Origin: an uncultured Burkholderiales bacterium
Lineage (GTDB): Bacteria > Pseudomonadota > Gammaproteobacteria > Burkholderiales > Burkholderiaceae_C
Reading direction: 5' to 3'
DNA: 53,447 bases
NCBI GenBank assembly: GCA_903905475.1
Contig: CAIVGK010000135.1
Location: forward strand, 1 to 53,447
Translations under genes and position numbers: made by a program
The notes under the pieces: generated by a model
What the model saw: only the letters and a program-made list of their open reading frames with translations
Told to the model about the DNA's origin: nothing
Database searches by the model: none
Part shown: positions 10,330 to 20,662 of the stretch, one piece after another
Layout of the letters: every line of letters starts with the position of its first letter
Position numbering within the stretch: position 1 is the first letter of the stretch

Positions 10330-11361
10330 TCAAACGGTCGCCAAAGGCCACCGGGGCCGCACATTGAAGTGGTGATTCGAGTCCGTCTGGGGGCCGTTGC
10401 GTTGCCAGCGCATGGCTGCGGCCAGCGCGATCATGGCGCCGTTGTCGGTGCAAAGCGCCAGTTCCGGGTAGTGCAGCTTGAAGCCGCGCTTGAGTGCCTC
10501 AGCCCCCAACCGCTCGCGCAGCGCCGCGTTGGCACCCACGCCGCCGGCCACCACCAACCGCGCCAGACCGGTCGATTTCAACGCAGCGAGCGACTTGCGC
10601 GCCAGCACGTCGACGATGGCGGCCTGCGTGCTCGCCGCCAAGTCGGCGCGGTCCTGCGCGCTGGGGTGCTCGCCGAGCTTGCGCAAGGTGGTCATCACGG
10701 CGGTCTTCAAGCCGGCGAACGAAAAATTCAGATCGCCGCTGTGCAGCAACGGCCGGGGCAGCTCGAATCGCACCGGATTGCCCGCCAGCGCGAGCTCGGC
10801 CAGCGCCGGACCGCCCGGGTAGCCCAGCCCGAGCAGCTTGGCCGACTTGTCGAACGCCTCGCCCGCCGCATCGTCGATGGTCTCGCCGAGCAGCGTGTAG
10901 CAGCCCACGTCGTCCACGCGCATGAGCTGGGTGTGTCCGCCCGACACGAGCAGCGCGACGAAGGGAAACACCGGCGGGTCGGCGCTCAAAAAGGGCGACA
11001 GCAAGTGCCCCTCAAGGTGATGCACGCCCCACACCGGGCGATCCAGCGCCGCTCCAAGCGACACTGCCACCCCGGCACCCACCAGCAACGCGCCCGCCAG
11101 ACCGGGGCCTTGCGTGTAGGCGATCACGTCGATCTCGTTGAGCGACAGGTCGGCGCCCGCCAGCACCTCGCGCGCCAGCGGCAGCACCCTGCGGATGTGA
11201 TCGCGCGAAGCCAGCTCGGGCACCACGCCGCCGTACGCACGGTGCATGTCGATCTGGCTGTAGAGCGCTTGCGAACGCAATCGCGGCACCCCGCTGGCGT
11301 GGGCCTCGATCAGCGCCACGCCGGTTTCGTCACACGACGACTCGATGCCCAGAAAGATCAT
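10330..11361 (-). CDS. tsaD: tRNA N6-threonylcarbamoyladenosine transferase TsaD
   Basis: This 343-residue ASKHA-fold enzyme transfers the threonylcarbamoyl group to A37 of ANN-decoding tRNAs. The metal ligands lie in HHLEGH (H115 and H119), and the opening [10 protein letters not shown] and the [10 protein letters not shown] segment are typical. It begins 12 bp after fdx, at the distal end of the isc operon, so it may be co-transcribed with Fe-S assembly genes. Confidence 0.97.
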   Translation of the reverse strand: MIFLGIESSCDETGVALIEAHASGVPRLRSQALYSQIDMHRAYGGVVPELASRDHIRRVLPLAREVLAGADLSLNEIDVIAYTQGPGLAGALLVGAGVAVSLGAALDRPVWGVHHLEGHLLSPFLSADPPVFPFVALLVSGGHTQLMRVDDVGCYTLLGETIDDAAGEAFDKSAKLLGLGYPGGPALAELALAGNPVRFELPRPLLHSGDLNFSFAGLKTAVMTTLRKLGEHPSAQDRADLAASTQAAIVDVLARKSLAALKSTGLARLVVAGGVGANAALRERLGAEALKRGFKLHYPELALCTDNGAMIALAAAMRWQRNGPQTDSNHHFNVRPRWPLATV

Positions 11362-11373
11362 GGCCCGGCACGC

Positions 11374-11712
11374 TCAGTGCTGCTCCTTGGCGTGATTGAT
11401 CGTGTACTTCGGGATCTCGATCGTGACGTCGCGCTGCGCGAGGATGGCCTGACACGACAGGCGCGAGTTCGGCTCGAGCCCCCAGGCGCGGTCGAGCAGG
11501 TCTTCTTCGACCTCATCGATCTCGCCAAGCGAGGCGAACCCCTCGCGCACGATGACGTGGCAAGTGGTGCACGCGCAGCTCATCTCGCAGGCGTGCTCGA
11601 TCTCGATGCCGTTGTCGAGCAGCGCTTCGCAGATCGAGGTGCCCGCAGGTGCTTCGATCACGGTGCCGCCGGGGCAGTACTCGGCGTGGGGCAGGATCTT
11701 GATGACAGGCAT
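11374..11712 (-). CDS. fdx: ISC-type [2Fe-2S] ferredoxin
   Basis: This 112-residue adrenodoxin-like ferredoxin donates electrons during Fe-S cluster assembly on IscU. The ligands C42, C48, C51 and C87 have the same spacing as E. coli Fdx. It follows hscA by 23 bp. The next gene is tsaD rather than iscX, which usually follows fdx in gammaproteobacteria. Confidence 0.97.
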   Translation of the reverse strand: MPVIKILPHAEYCPGGTVIEAPAGTSICEALLDNGIEIEHACEMSCACTTCHVIVREGFASLGEIDEVEEDLLDRAWGLEPNSRLSCQAILAQRDVTIEIPKYTINHAKEQH

Positions 11713-11735
11713 GGTGGGGTCTGGTTCGGGCGACG

Positions 11736-13607
11736 TCAGACGTCGCTCACGTTGCGCCCGGCGAGCGCCTTGCGGATGCCGCGGTTCATGCGCTCGGCGG
11801 CAAAGGCTTCGGTGCTCGAGGCAAGTGCCTCGACGATGTCGTCGATGGCGTGGTGGTCGGCGAGTTCACGGCAGGCCTCGACCTGAACCAGCATGGCTTC
11901 GATCGCCTCGCGCTCGGGCGCACCGAGCAAGTCGCCATCGGCGACCAGTGCGGCACGCGTGGCGAGCAGCATGCGCTCGGCCTCGACCCGCGACTCGCGC
12001 AGGCTGCGCTCTTTCATGTCGACCTCGGCGGTGCCGAAACTCTCGCTCAGCATGCGCGCGATCTCTTCGTCGGCCAAGCCGTAGCTGGGCTTGACCGAAA
12101 TCGAGGCTTCCACGCCGGACGATTCCTCGCGTGCGCTGACGCTGAGCATGCCGTCGGCGTCCACCGTGAAGCTCACGCGGATGTGCGCCGCACCGGCCAC
12201 CATGGGCGGGATGCCGCGCAACTCGAACCGTGCGAGCGAGCGGCAATCGCTGACCAGTTCGCGCTCGCCTTGCACCACGTGGATCGCCAGCGCGGTTTGT
12301 CCGTCCTTGAAGGTGGTGAAGTCCTGGGCGCGAGCCGTGGGAATCGAGCTGTTGCGCGGGATGATGCGTTCGACCAGCCCGCCCATGGTTTCCAGCCCGA
12401 GCGACAACGGAATCACGTCGAGCAGCAGCATTTCTTCGGCACCGGCGTTGCCTGCCAGCCCATCGGCGTGCAAGGCCGCGCCCAGCGCCACCACCTCGTC
12501 GGGGTTCAGGTTGTTGAGCGGCGGCTGGCCGAAGAACGCCGCCACCGCCGCCTGCACCGCCGGCATGCGCGTCGAGCCGCCCACCATCACCACGCCCTGC
12601 ACCGCCGAGGTGTCGGTTTTGGCGTCGCGCATCACCCGGCGCAGCACGGTCAGCGTGCGCGCCACCAGAGCGCTGGTGATGGCGTCGAACTGCTCGCGAC
12701 TCACGCGCACCGACAGTTCCGTGGGCTCGGTGGCCGATCGCATCAGCGGACAAGCCAGCGTGGCGTGGTCGGCGGTCGACAGTTTTTCCTTGACCGCGCG
12801 CGCGGCGACCAGCACGGCACGCTTGTTCTCGGGCGAATCGGCACTCAGGCCCGCCTGCGCCAGCGCCCAGTCGGCCAGGGCGTGATCGAAGTCGTCACCG
12901 CCCAGCGCCGAATCGCCGCCGGTGGCCACCACCTCGAAAACCCCGGCGCTCAGCCTCAGCAGCGACACGTCGAAGGTGCCGCCGCCCAGGTCGTACACCG
13001 CGTAGAGGCCTTCGGAGCCATGCTCCAGCCCATAGGCGATGGCTGCGGCCGTGGGCTCGTTGATCAGGCGCAGCACGTGCAGCCCGGCCAGTTGTGCGGC
13101 GTCCTTGGTGGCTTGGCGCTGCGCGTCATCGAAGTAGGCGGGCACGGTGATCACCGCGCCGAACAGGTCGTCGTCGAAGGTGTCCTCGGCGCGGTAACGC
13201 AGCGTGGCGAGGATCTCGGCCGACACCTCGACCGGCGACTTGATGCCATCGACGGTGCTGATCTGCAGCATCCCCGGCGCTTCGACAAAGTCGTAGGGCA
13301 GCTTGCCCCGATCGGCCAGATCGCTCAGGCCGCGACCCATGAATCGCTTGACCGACACGATCGTGTTGCGCGGGTCGGTGGCGGCTTCGGCCAGCGCCGC
13401 CGCGCCGATCTGCCGATTGCCGCCGCTCAGGTAACGCACCGCCGACGGCAAGATGGCGTGCCCGGATTCGTCAGGCAGGCATTCGGCCACGCCGTGGCGC
13501 ACCGCAGCGACCAGCGAGTGGGTGGTTCCGAGATCGATGCCCACCGCGATGCGACGCTGGTGGGGGTCCGGCGCACCGCCGGGTTCTGAGAGCTGTAGCA
13601 AGGCCAT
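11736..13607 (-). CDS. hscA: Fe-S protein assembly chaperone HscA (Hsp70 family)
   Basis: This 623-residue specialised Hsp70 helps release the cluster from IscU. The nucleotide-binding domain opens with [13 protein letters not shown], followed by the [21 protein letters not shown] and [13 protein letters not shown] segments. The substrate-binding domain starts near residue 390 with [17 protein letters not shown]. The ATG at 13607 gives the usual short N-terminal extension; upstream in-frame codons would read through hscB. It follows hscB by 5 bp, and its client motif LPPVK is present in IscU. Confidence 0.96.
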   Translation of the reverse strand: MALLQLSEPGGAPDPHQRRIAVGIDLGTTHSLVAAVRHGVAECLPDESGHAILPSAVRYLSGGNRQIGAAALAEAATDPRNTIVSVKRFMGRGLSDLADRGKLPYDFVEAPGMLQISTVDGIKSPVEVSAEILATLRYRAEDTFDDDLFGAVITVPAYFDDAQRQATKDAAQLAGLHVLRLINEPTAAAIAYGLEHGSEGLYAVYDLGGGTFDVSLLRLSAGVFEVVATGGDSALGGDDFDHALADWALAQAGLSADSPENKRAVLVAARAVKEKLSTADHATLACPLMRSATEPTELSVRVSREQFDAITSALVARTLTVLRRVMRDAKTDTSAVQGVVMVGGSTRMPAVQAAVAAFFGQPPLNNLNPDEVVALGAALHADGLAGNAGAEEMLLLDVIPLSLGLETMGGLVERIIPRNSSIPTARAQDFTTFKDGQTALAIHVVQGERELVSDCRSLARFELRGIPPMVAGAAHIRVSFTVDADGMLSVSAREESSGVEASISVKPSYGLADEEIARMLSESFGTAEVDMKERSLRESRVEAERMLLATRAALVADGDLLGAPEREAIEAMLVQVEACRELADHHAIDDIVEALASSTEAFAAERMNRGIRKALAGRNVSDV

Positions 13608-13612
13608 GAGAC

Positions 13613-14131
13613 TTATTGTTCCAGTGCTTCGGCGCGCTGATCGACATCGCGGGAAAACCGCTCGACGAACATGAGCGAGCGCACCTGCTGCGCCGCCTGG
13701 GCGTAGTCGCCGCGCTCGTCGATCGACGCGCAAAGCTCATCGATGGATCGAGTGCGCACGGCGCGCATGTCCGCGGCCAGGGCATCGACTTGCGCCAGAT
13801 CCTGGGCCGCCTCGAGCGACTCGCGCCACTCCATTTGCTGCATCAGGAAAGCCGCCGGCATCGCGGTGTTGTCTTCGGCAGCGATCGGCGCGCCATGGAG
13901 TTCGCACAGGTAAGCAGCGCGCTGGAGCGGGTCCTTGAGTCGCCGGTAAGCCTCGTTGATGCGCACCGACCACTGCAGCGCCAGCCGCTGCGCGGCGGCG
14001 CCTTCGCTCACGAAACGGTCGGGGTGCACCTGCGCCAGCAACGCGCGCCATTTGGCATCGATCGCGCTGGGGTCCTGCGCGTGGCGACGCGGCAGGTCGA
14101 ACAGTTCAAAGTCGTCGCTGTCGAGCTTCAT
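13613..14131 (-). CDS. hscB: Fe-S protein assembly co-chaperone HscB
   Basis: This 172-residue J-domain protein delivers IscU to HscA and stimulates its ATPase. The HPD motif is H36-P37-D38 (QVHPDRF). The C-terminal helical domain that binds IscU covers about residues 90-170. It sits between iscA and hscA in the expected operon order. Confidence 0.95.
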   Translation of the reverse strand: MKLDSDDFELFDLPRRHAQDPSAIDAKWRALLAQVHPDRFVSEGAAAQRLALQWSVRINEAYRRLKDPLQRAAYLCELHGAPIAAEDNTAMPAAFLMQQMEWRESLEAAQDLAQVDALAADMRAVRTRSIDELCASIDERGDYAQAAQQVRSLMFVERFSRDVDQRAEALEQ

Positions 14132-14198
14132 GGGATGGCCAACGGCGCGGATTTCACGGTGAGGGATCGCGGCGCCCGAAGCCGCCGCGAGGGGGTCG

Positions 14199-14522
14199 TC
14201 AGACCCGGAACGATTCGCCGCAGCCGCAGCGGTCTTTCTCGCGCGGGTTGTGGAACTTGAAGCCCTCGTTGAGTCCCTCGCGCACGAAGTCGAGCTCGGT
14301 GCCGTCGATGTACGGCAGGCTCTTCGGGTCGACCAGCACCTTCACGCCATGGTCTTCGAACACGGTGTCTTCGGGGGCCACGTCGTCGGCGTATTCGAGT
14401 TTGTAGGCCATGCCCGAGCAGCCGGTGGTGCGCACGCCCAGCCGCACGCCCACACCCTTGCCGCGCTTGCCGATGTAGCGAGTGACGTGTCGCGCCGCCG
14501 CTTCAGTGAGAGTGACAGCCAT
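14199..14522 (-). CDS. iscA: A-type Fe-S carrier IscA
   Basis: This 107-residue scaffold/carrier of the HesB/IscA family has the three conserved cysteines C35 (TTGCSGMAY), C99 and C101 (CGCGESF). It begins 4 bp after iscU, so translation is probably coupled. Its role is to pass [4Fe-4S] clusters to client apoproteins. Confidence 0.96.
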   Translation of the reverse strand: MAVTLTEAAARHVTRYIGKRGKGVGVRLGVRTTGCSGMAYKLEYADDVAPEDTVFEDHGVKVLVDPKSLPYIDGTELDFVREGLNEGFKFHNPREKDRCGCGESFRV

Positions 14523-14526
14523 GATT

Positions 14527-14940
14527 TCAGTGCGCGCCGGGGTTGGCCGCGTCAGCCGCCGCGGTCTTGGCCTTGTAGTCGTTGACCGCCGCCTTGATCG
14601 CGTCCTCGGCCAGGATCGAGCAGTGGATCTTGACCGGTGGCAGCGCCAGCTCTTCGGCGATGTGCGTGTTCTTGATGGTCATCGCCTCGTCGAGCGACTT
14701 GCCCTTGATCCACTCGGTGACCAGCGAGCTCGAGGCGATCGCCGAGCCGCAGCCGTAGGTCTTGAACTTGGCGTCCTCGATCAGCCCGGTCACCGGATTG
14801 ACCTTGATCTGCAGCTTCATCACGTCGCCGCAGGCCGGCGCACCCACCATGCCGGTGCCCACCGTGTCGTCACCCTTGTCGAACGAGCCCACGTTGCGCG
14901 GGTTCTCGTAGTGCTCGACCACTTTTTCGCTGTATGCCAT
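14527..14940 (-). CDS. iscU: Fe-S cluster scaffold IscU
   Basis: This 137-residue scaffold builds nascent clusters from IscS-derived sulfur. It has C37, D39, C64 and C107 as conserved cluster ligands, and the HscA recognition motif LPPVK at residues 100-104. It is 39 bp downstream of iscS. The C-terminal Ala-rich tail is slightly longer than in E. coli. Confidence 0.97.
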   Translation of the reverse strand: MAYSEKVVEHYENPRNVGSFDKGDDTVGTGMVGAPACGDVMKLQIKVNPVTGLIEDAKFKTYGCGSAIASSSLVTEWIKGKSLDEAMTIKNTHIAEELALPPVKIHCSILAEDAIKAAVNDYKAKTAAADAANPGAH

Positions 14941-14979
14941 GTCAGTTCTCCTGATGTGTCAAATGCAGGGCGTGTGCGC

Positions 14980-16200
14980 TCAGTGCGCAGCCCACTGGAT
15001 GGAGCTGATGTCGACTCCCTCCTGGTACATGTCCCACAGCGGCGACAGGTCGCGCAACTTGGCGACGCGGTCGCGCAGCGTGGTGACGACGTAGTCGATT
15101 TCCTCGGACGTGGTGTAGCGCCCGATCGTCATGCGCAAACTCGAGTGCGCCAGTTCATCGCTGCGACCCAGCGCGCGCAGCACATAGCTCGGCTCCAGGC
15201 TGGCCGAAGTGCATGCCGAGCCCGACGACACCGCGATGCCCTTGATGCCCATGATCAGCGACTCGCCCTCGACGAAGTTGAACGACATGTTCACGTTGTG
15301 CGGCACGCGCTGCGTGGGGTGACCGTTGAGGAAGGTCTGCTCGATGCCCGCCAGCCCATCAAGCAAGCGCCGCTGCAGCGCGCAGATGCGTTCGTTTTCG
15401 GAGGCCATTTCCTCGCGGGCAATGCGAAAGGCCTCGCCCATGCCAACGATCTGGTGCGTGGGCAGCGTGCCCGAACGCATGCCGCGCTCGTGGCCGCCAC
15501 CGTGCATCTGCGCTTCGATGCGGATGCGCGGCTTGCGGCGCACGTACAGCGCGCCGATGCCCTTGGGGCCGTAGGTCTTGTGCGAGGCCAGGCTCATCAG
15601 ATCGACCGGCAACGTGGCCAGATCGATCTCGACCTTGCCCGTGGCTTGCGCCGCGTCCACGTGGAAGACGATCCCGCGCTCGCGGCACAGCGCGCCGATG
15701 GCCGGGATGTCCTGAATGACGCCGATCTCGTTGTTGACCAGCATCACCGAGATCAAGATGGTGTCGGGGCGGATGGCCGCTTTGAGCGACTCGAAGTCGA
15801 GCAAGCCGTCTTCGCGCACCTCAAGGTAGGTGGCGTCGAAGCCCTGACGCTCGAGTTCGCGCACGGAATCGAGCACGGCCTTGTGCTCGGTCTTCACCGT
15901 GATGATGTGCTTGCCGCGCGTCTTGTAAAACTGCGCGGCGCCCTTGATCGCGAGGTTGTTCGACTCGGTGGCACCCGACGTCCAGACGATCTCGCGCGGG
16001 TCAGCGCCGATCAGCGCGGCGACTTGTTCGCGCGCCTTCTCGACAGCAGCTTCAGCCTCCCAGCCCCAGGCGTGAGTGCGCGACGCCGGGTTGCCGAAGT
16101 GCTCGCGCAACCAGGGGATCATGGCGTCGACGACGCGCTGATCCACCGGGTTGGTGGCACCGTAGTCCATGTAGATCGGGAAATGCGGAGTGGAGTCCAT
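14980..16200 (-). CDS. iscS: Cysteine desulfurase IscS
   Basis: This 406-residue PLP enzyme removes sulfur from cysteine for Fe-S clusters and tRNA thiolation. The PLP lysine is K208 (SHKTYGPKG). The catalytic cysteine that carries persulfide is C330 in the long [10 protein letters not shown] loop typical of class I desulfurases. It follows iscR by 62 bp. The start ATG ([12 protein letters not shown]) matches family alignments. Confidence 0.97.
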   Translation of the reverse strand: MDSTPHFPIYMDYGATNPVDQRVVDAMIPWLREHFGNPASRTHAWGWEAEAAVEKAREQVAALIGADPREIVWTSGATESNNLAIKGAAQFYKTRGKHIITVKTEHKAVLDSVRELERQGFDATYLEVREDGLLDFESLKAAIRPDTILISVMLVNNEIGVIQDIPAIGALCRERGIVFHVDAAQATGKVEIDLATLPVDLMSLASHKTYGPKGIGALYVRRKPRIRIEAQMHGGGHERGMRSGTLPTHQIVGMGEAFRIAREEMASENERICALQRRLLDGLAGIEQTFLNGHPTQRVPHNVNMSFNFVEGESLIMGIKGIAVSSGSACTSASLEPSYVLRALGRSDELAHSSLRMTIGRYTTSEEIDYVVTTLRDRVAKLRDLSPLWDMYQEGVDISSIQWAAH

Positions 16201-16262
16201 GCGGCGATGTCTGCTGAAAAATCAAACCGGTCGGCAGCGCGCGAGCGCCACCGTGAGCCGGC

Positions 16263-16796
16263 TCACTTCGAAAATGCGTTGCCCAGCGCAAACACCGAAT
16301 TGGGCGCCGTGATACGGATGGGCTTGAGCACCGGCTGCGTCGAGATCGCCCGCTTGATCGGATGCGCCTCGATCGACACGCCCTTGGCGAGTTGATCTTC
16401 CACCAGCTTTTTCAGCGAGATGGAGTTGAGGTGCTCGATCATCTTGGCGTTGAGGCCGGCCCACAGGTCGTGCGTCATGCATCGGCCACCTTCGTCGCCC
16501 ATGCAGTTTTCCTTGCCGCCGCAGCCGGTGGCGTCCAGCGGCTCGTCGACGGCCAGGATGATGTCGGCCACGGTGATGTCCTCGGCCTTGCGGCCCAGCG
16601 AATAGCCACCCCCCGGCCCGCGGGTGCTACCCACCAGCTCCTGACGGCGCAGACGGCCGAACAACTGCTCGAGGTACGACAGCGAGATGTGCTGACGCGC
16701 GCTGATGGCACCCAGCGCCACCGGCCCCGAGTTTTCACGCAACGCCAGATCGATCATGGCGGTCACGGCAAAGCGACCTTTGGTGGTGAGACGCAT
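16263..16796 (-). CDS. iscR: Fe-S cluster-sensing transcriptional regulator IscR (Rrf2 family)
   Basis: This 177-residue Rrf2 regulator begins [11 protein letters not shown] and has an N-terminal winged helix. The [2Fe-2S] ligands are C92, C98 and C106, with H109 as the probable fourth ligand; the second gap (X7) is two residues longer than in E. coli IscR (X5). It is the first gene of the isc operon and is expected to repress its own promoter when holo. Two IscR-like sites are visible upstream. Confidence 0.96.
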   Translation of the reverse strand: MRLTTKGRFAVTAMIDLALRENSGPVALGAISARQHISLSYLEQLFGRLRRQELVGSTRGPGGGYSLGRKAEDITVADIILAVDEPLDATGCGGKENCMGDEGGRCMTHDLWAGLNAKMIEHLNSISLKKLVEDQLAKGVSIEAHPIKRAISTQPVLKPIRITAPNSVFALGNAFSK

Positions 16797-16915
16797 AAAA
16801 CTACTCCTGTGCCCTTGCGGGGCGTGATGAAGACCAGGGCTTGATGAGCCACAACTCCCGCCGACCGACCAACCGGTGACGCCCAACGTTCCCCTGCGGA
16901 GAGCGGCTGGACCTC

Positions 16916-16940
16916 ATAGTTGACCAACTTGGTCGAGTTT
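16916..16940 (-). promoter_or_regulatory. iscR: IscR type 1-like operator 1 (iscR promoter)
   Basis: The site reads ATAGTTGACC then AACTTGGTCGAGTTT on the plus strand. It agrees closely with the E. coli type 1 consensus (ATASYYGACTRWWWYAGTCRRSTAT), with only about four mismatches. It overlaps the predicted -10 of iscR, so bound holo-IscR would block the promoter. The match is from memory of the consensus; no binding data exist here. Confidence 0.75.
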
Positions 16941-16965
16941 AGCGGAGACCTACTGTTCTGGTCAA
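16936..16965 (-). promoter_or_regulatory. iscR: Predicted iscR promoter (-35 TTGACC, -10 TAAACT)
   Basis: The minus strand carries TTGACC at 16960-16965 and TAAACT at 16936-16941, separated by 18 bp. This would start transcription near 16929, leaving a leader of about 130 nt before iscR. Both hexamers are embedded in the two IscR-like sites. Confidence 0.6.
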
Positions 16966-16969
16966 CATT
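16945..16969 (-). promoter_or_regulatory. iscR: IscR type 1-like operator 2 (weaker)
   Basis: On the minus strand this reads AATGTTGACCAG then AACAGTAGGTCTC. The GTTGAC and CAGT core bases fit the type 1 IscR consensus, but the outer positions are poor. It overlaps the -35 of the predicted iscR promoter. Dual sites at this promoter are known in E. coli. Confidence 0.5.
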
Positions 16970-17049
16970 AGCCTGGAAAGTTCCCTTGCCTTCGCACAAG
17001 AAATGCGGTGCCACTCGGGCGATCAGAGCCCATGGCGGGCCGCTCAGAC

Positions 17050-19149
<2,100 letters not shown>

Positions 19150-19284
19150 GGCGGATAAAATTGGCGCGTTAACTCGCGGTGCAATGGATCGGGACAGCCC
19201 TGCAGGGTAGCCCAAACGAGCAGCCCATCGCCGGCTTGCGCTCAACTTCCAACCGCCTCCACAGCCTCACCACAAGGAACTCTC

Positions 19285-20496
19285 ATGGCATCGCTTTTTG
19301 CCGCCGTCGACATGGCACCCCGAGACCCGATCCTCGGCCTGAACGAGCAGTTCAACGCCGACCCTAACCCGGCCAAGGTCAACCTGGGCGTCGGCGTCTA
19401 CTTTGACGGTGCGGGCAAGCTGCCGTTGCTCAAGTGCGTGTCTGAAGCCGAAAAACTGATTTTCGAGAGTGCCAAGCCGCGCGGCTACCTGCCCATTGAC
19501 GGCATTGCCGCCTACGACAAGGCAGTGCAAGGCCTGGTGTTCGGCGCCGACAGCGCAGCGGTCCAGCAAGGACGCGTCGCCACGGTGCAGGCGCTGGGCG
19601 GCACCGGCGGGCTGAAGGTCGGCGCCGATTTCCTCAAGCACATGGCCGTGCGCCAGGGCAGCAACCCCAAGGTGCTGATCAGCGACCCGAGCTGGGAAAA
19701 CCACCGCGCGCTGTTCACCAACGCTGGCTTCTCGGTAGAAACCTACCCCTATTACGACGCCGACAAGCGTGGCGTTCACTTCGACGGCATGCTGGCCGCG
19801 CTCAACGCTGCGGCCGCCGGCACCATCGTCGTGCTGCACGCGTGCTGCCACAACCCGACCGGCTACGACATCACCGCAGCGCAGTGGTCGCAGGTGGTCG
19901 CGGCCATTCAAGCGCGCGGCCTGGTGGCCTTTCTGGACATGGCCTACCAGGGCTTTGGCGACGGCATTGCGGAGGACGGCACGGTCATTGCGCAGTTCCT
20001 GAACGCCGGTCTCGACTTCTTCGTGTCGACGTCGTTTTCCAAGAGCTTCTCGCTGTATGGCGAGCGTGTGGGTGCGCTGAGCGTGGTGTGCGCCAGCAAG
20101 GAAGAAGCCTCGCGCGTGCTGAGCCAGCTCAAGATCGTCATCCGCACCAACTACTCGAACCCGCCGACCCACGGCGCTCAGGTGGTGGCCACCGTGCTGA
20201 CCACGCCGGCGCTGCGCGCGCTGTGGGAAGACGAACTCGGCGCCATGCGCACCCGCATCAAGGAAATGCGCCAGCTGCTGCAAACGAAGCTGGTGGCGTC
20301 CGGTGCGAAGAACGACGTGAGTTTCATCACTCGCCAGAAGGGCATGTTCAGCTATACCGGCCTGACGCAGCCGCAGATGGAACGCCTGCGCAACGAGTTC
20401 GGCGTGTACGGCGTCGATTCAGGCCGCATCTGCGTGGCCGCTCTCAACGCAGGCAACATCGACAAGGTGGTCCAGGCGATCAGCGCCGTGAGCTGA
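19285..20496 (+). CDS. Aspartate/aromatic amino acid aminotransferase
   Basis: This 403-residue class I PLP aminotransferase has the PLP lysine K253 in STSFSKSFSLYGERVG and the HNPTGYD loop near residue 189. It resembles both AspC and TyrB; the sequence alone does not decide whether aspartate or an aromatic amino acid is preferred. An AAGGA ribosome binding site is 6 nt before the ATG. It is divergent from uvrB and about 165 bp upstream of phaZ. Confidence 0.93.
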   Translation: MASLFAAVDMAPRDPILGLNEQFNADPNPAKVNLGVGVYFDGAGKLPLLKCVSEAEKLIFESAKPRGYLPIDGIAAYDKAVQGLVFGADSAAVQQGRVATVQALGGTGGLKVGADFLKHMAVRQGSNPKVLISDPSWENHRALFTNAGFSVETYPYYDADKRGVHFDGMLAALNAAAAGTIVVLHACCHNPTGYDITAAQWSQVVAAIQARGLVAFLDMAYQGFGDGIAEDGTVIAQFLNAGLDFFVSTSFSKSFSLYGERVGALSVVCASKEEASRVLSQLKIVIRTNYSNPPTHGAQVVATVLTTPALRALWEDELGAMRTRIKEMRQLLQTKLVASGAKNDVSFITRQKGMFSYTGLTQPQMERLRNEFGVYGVDSGRICVAALNAGNIDKVVQAISAVS

Positions 20497-20532
20497 GACC
20501 TTTCCCCGGGCATAGGGTTAAAACCGCTAAAA

Positions 20533-20549
20533 ATGCTGCACCGCAGCAT
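20533..20549 (+). promoter_or_regulatory. Possible PhaR operator (CTGC-N3-GCAG) upstream of phaZ
   Basis: The perfect palindrome ATGCTGC-ACC-GCAGCAT contains CTGCACCGCAG (20536-20546). This matches the CTGC-N3-GCAG element described for PhaR, the PHB-responsive repressor, in Rhodobacter sphaeroides and similar TGC-rich sites elsewhere. It lies about 115 bp before the phaZ start. PhaR itself is not in this window. The function is inferred. Confidence 0.5.
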
Positions 20550-20613
20550 CTACACTCCCGGGTCTGGTTCCAAGTCAAGCTCGGTCGTCATTCATCCGAT
20601 AACCCGCTAGACC

Positions 20614-20636
20614 ACCCTGCGGCGCCGCCGCAGGGT
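20614..20636 (+). promoter_or_regulatory. Perfect 10-bp hairpin in the phaZ leader
   Basis: ACCCTGCGGC and GCCGCAGGGT pair fully around a 3-nt loop (GCC). The hairpin ends 14 nt before the ribosome binding site GAGGAG (20651-20656) of phaZ and is not followed by a T run. It could be a translational or mRNA stability element, a weak end to the aspC transcript, or a DNA operator (it also contains CTGC-N9-GCAG). Confidence 0.5.
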
Positions 20637-20662
20637 CTCATCGCCAGACCGAGGAGTTGAGC

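Noticed and set aside
10039-11886. A 615-codon plus-strand open frame opposite tsaD and fdx
   Set aside because: No domain, low hydrophobic content and abundant Arg/His/Gln; the conserved genes on the other strand explain the region.
14482-16395. A 637-codon plus-strand open frame opposite iscU and iscS
   Set aside because: Same composition as other antisense shadows; the minus strand encodes complete IscU and IscS with all catalytic residues.
19150-19284. A LexA (SOS) box in the uvrB-aspC gap
   Set aside because: No CTGT-N8-ACAG element is present; the GC-rich CCTGCAGGGT is not a LexA site.
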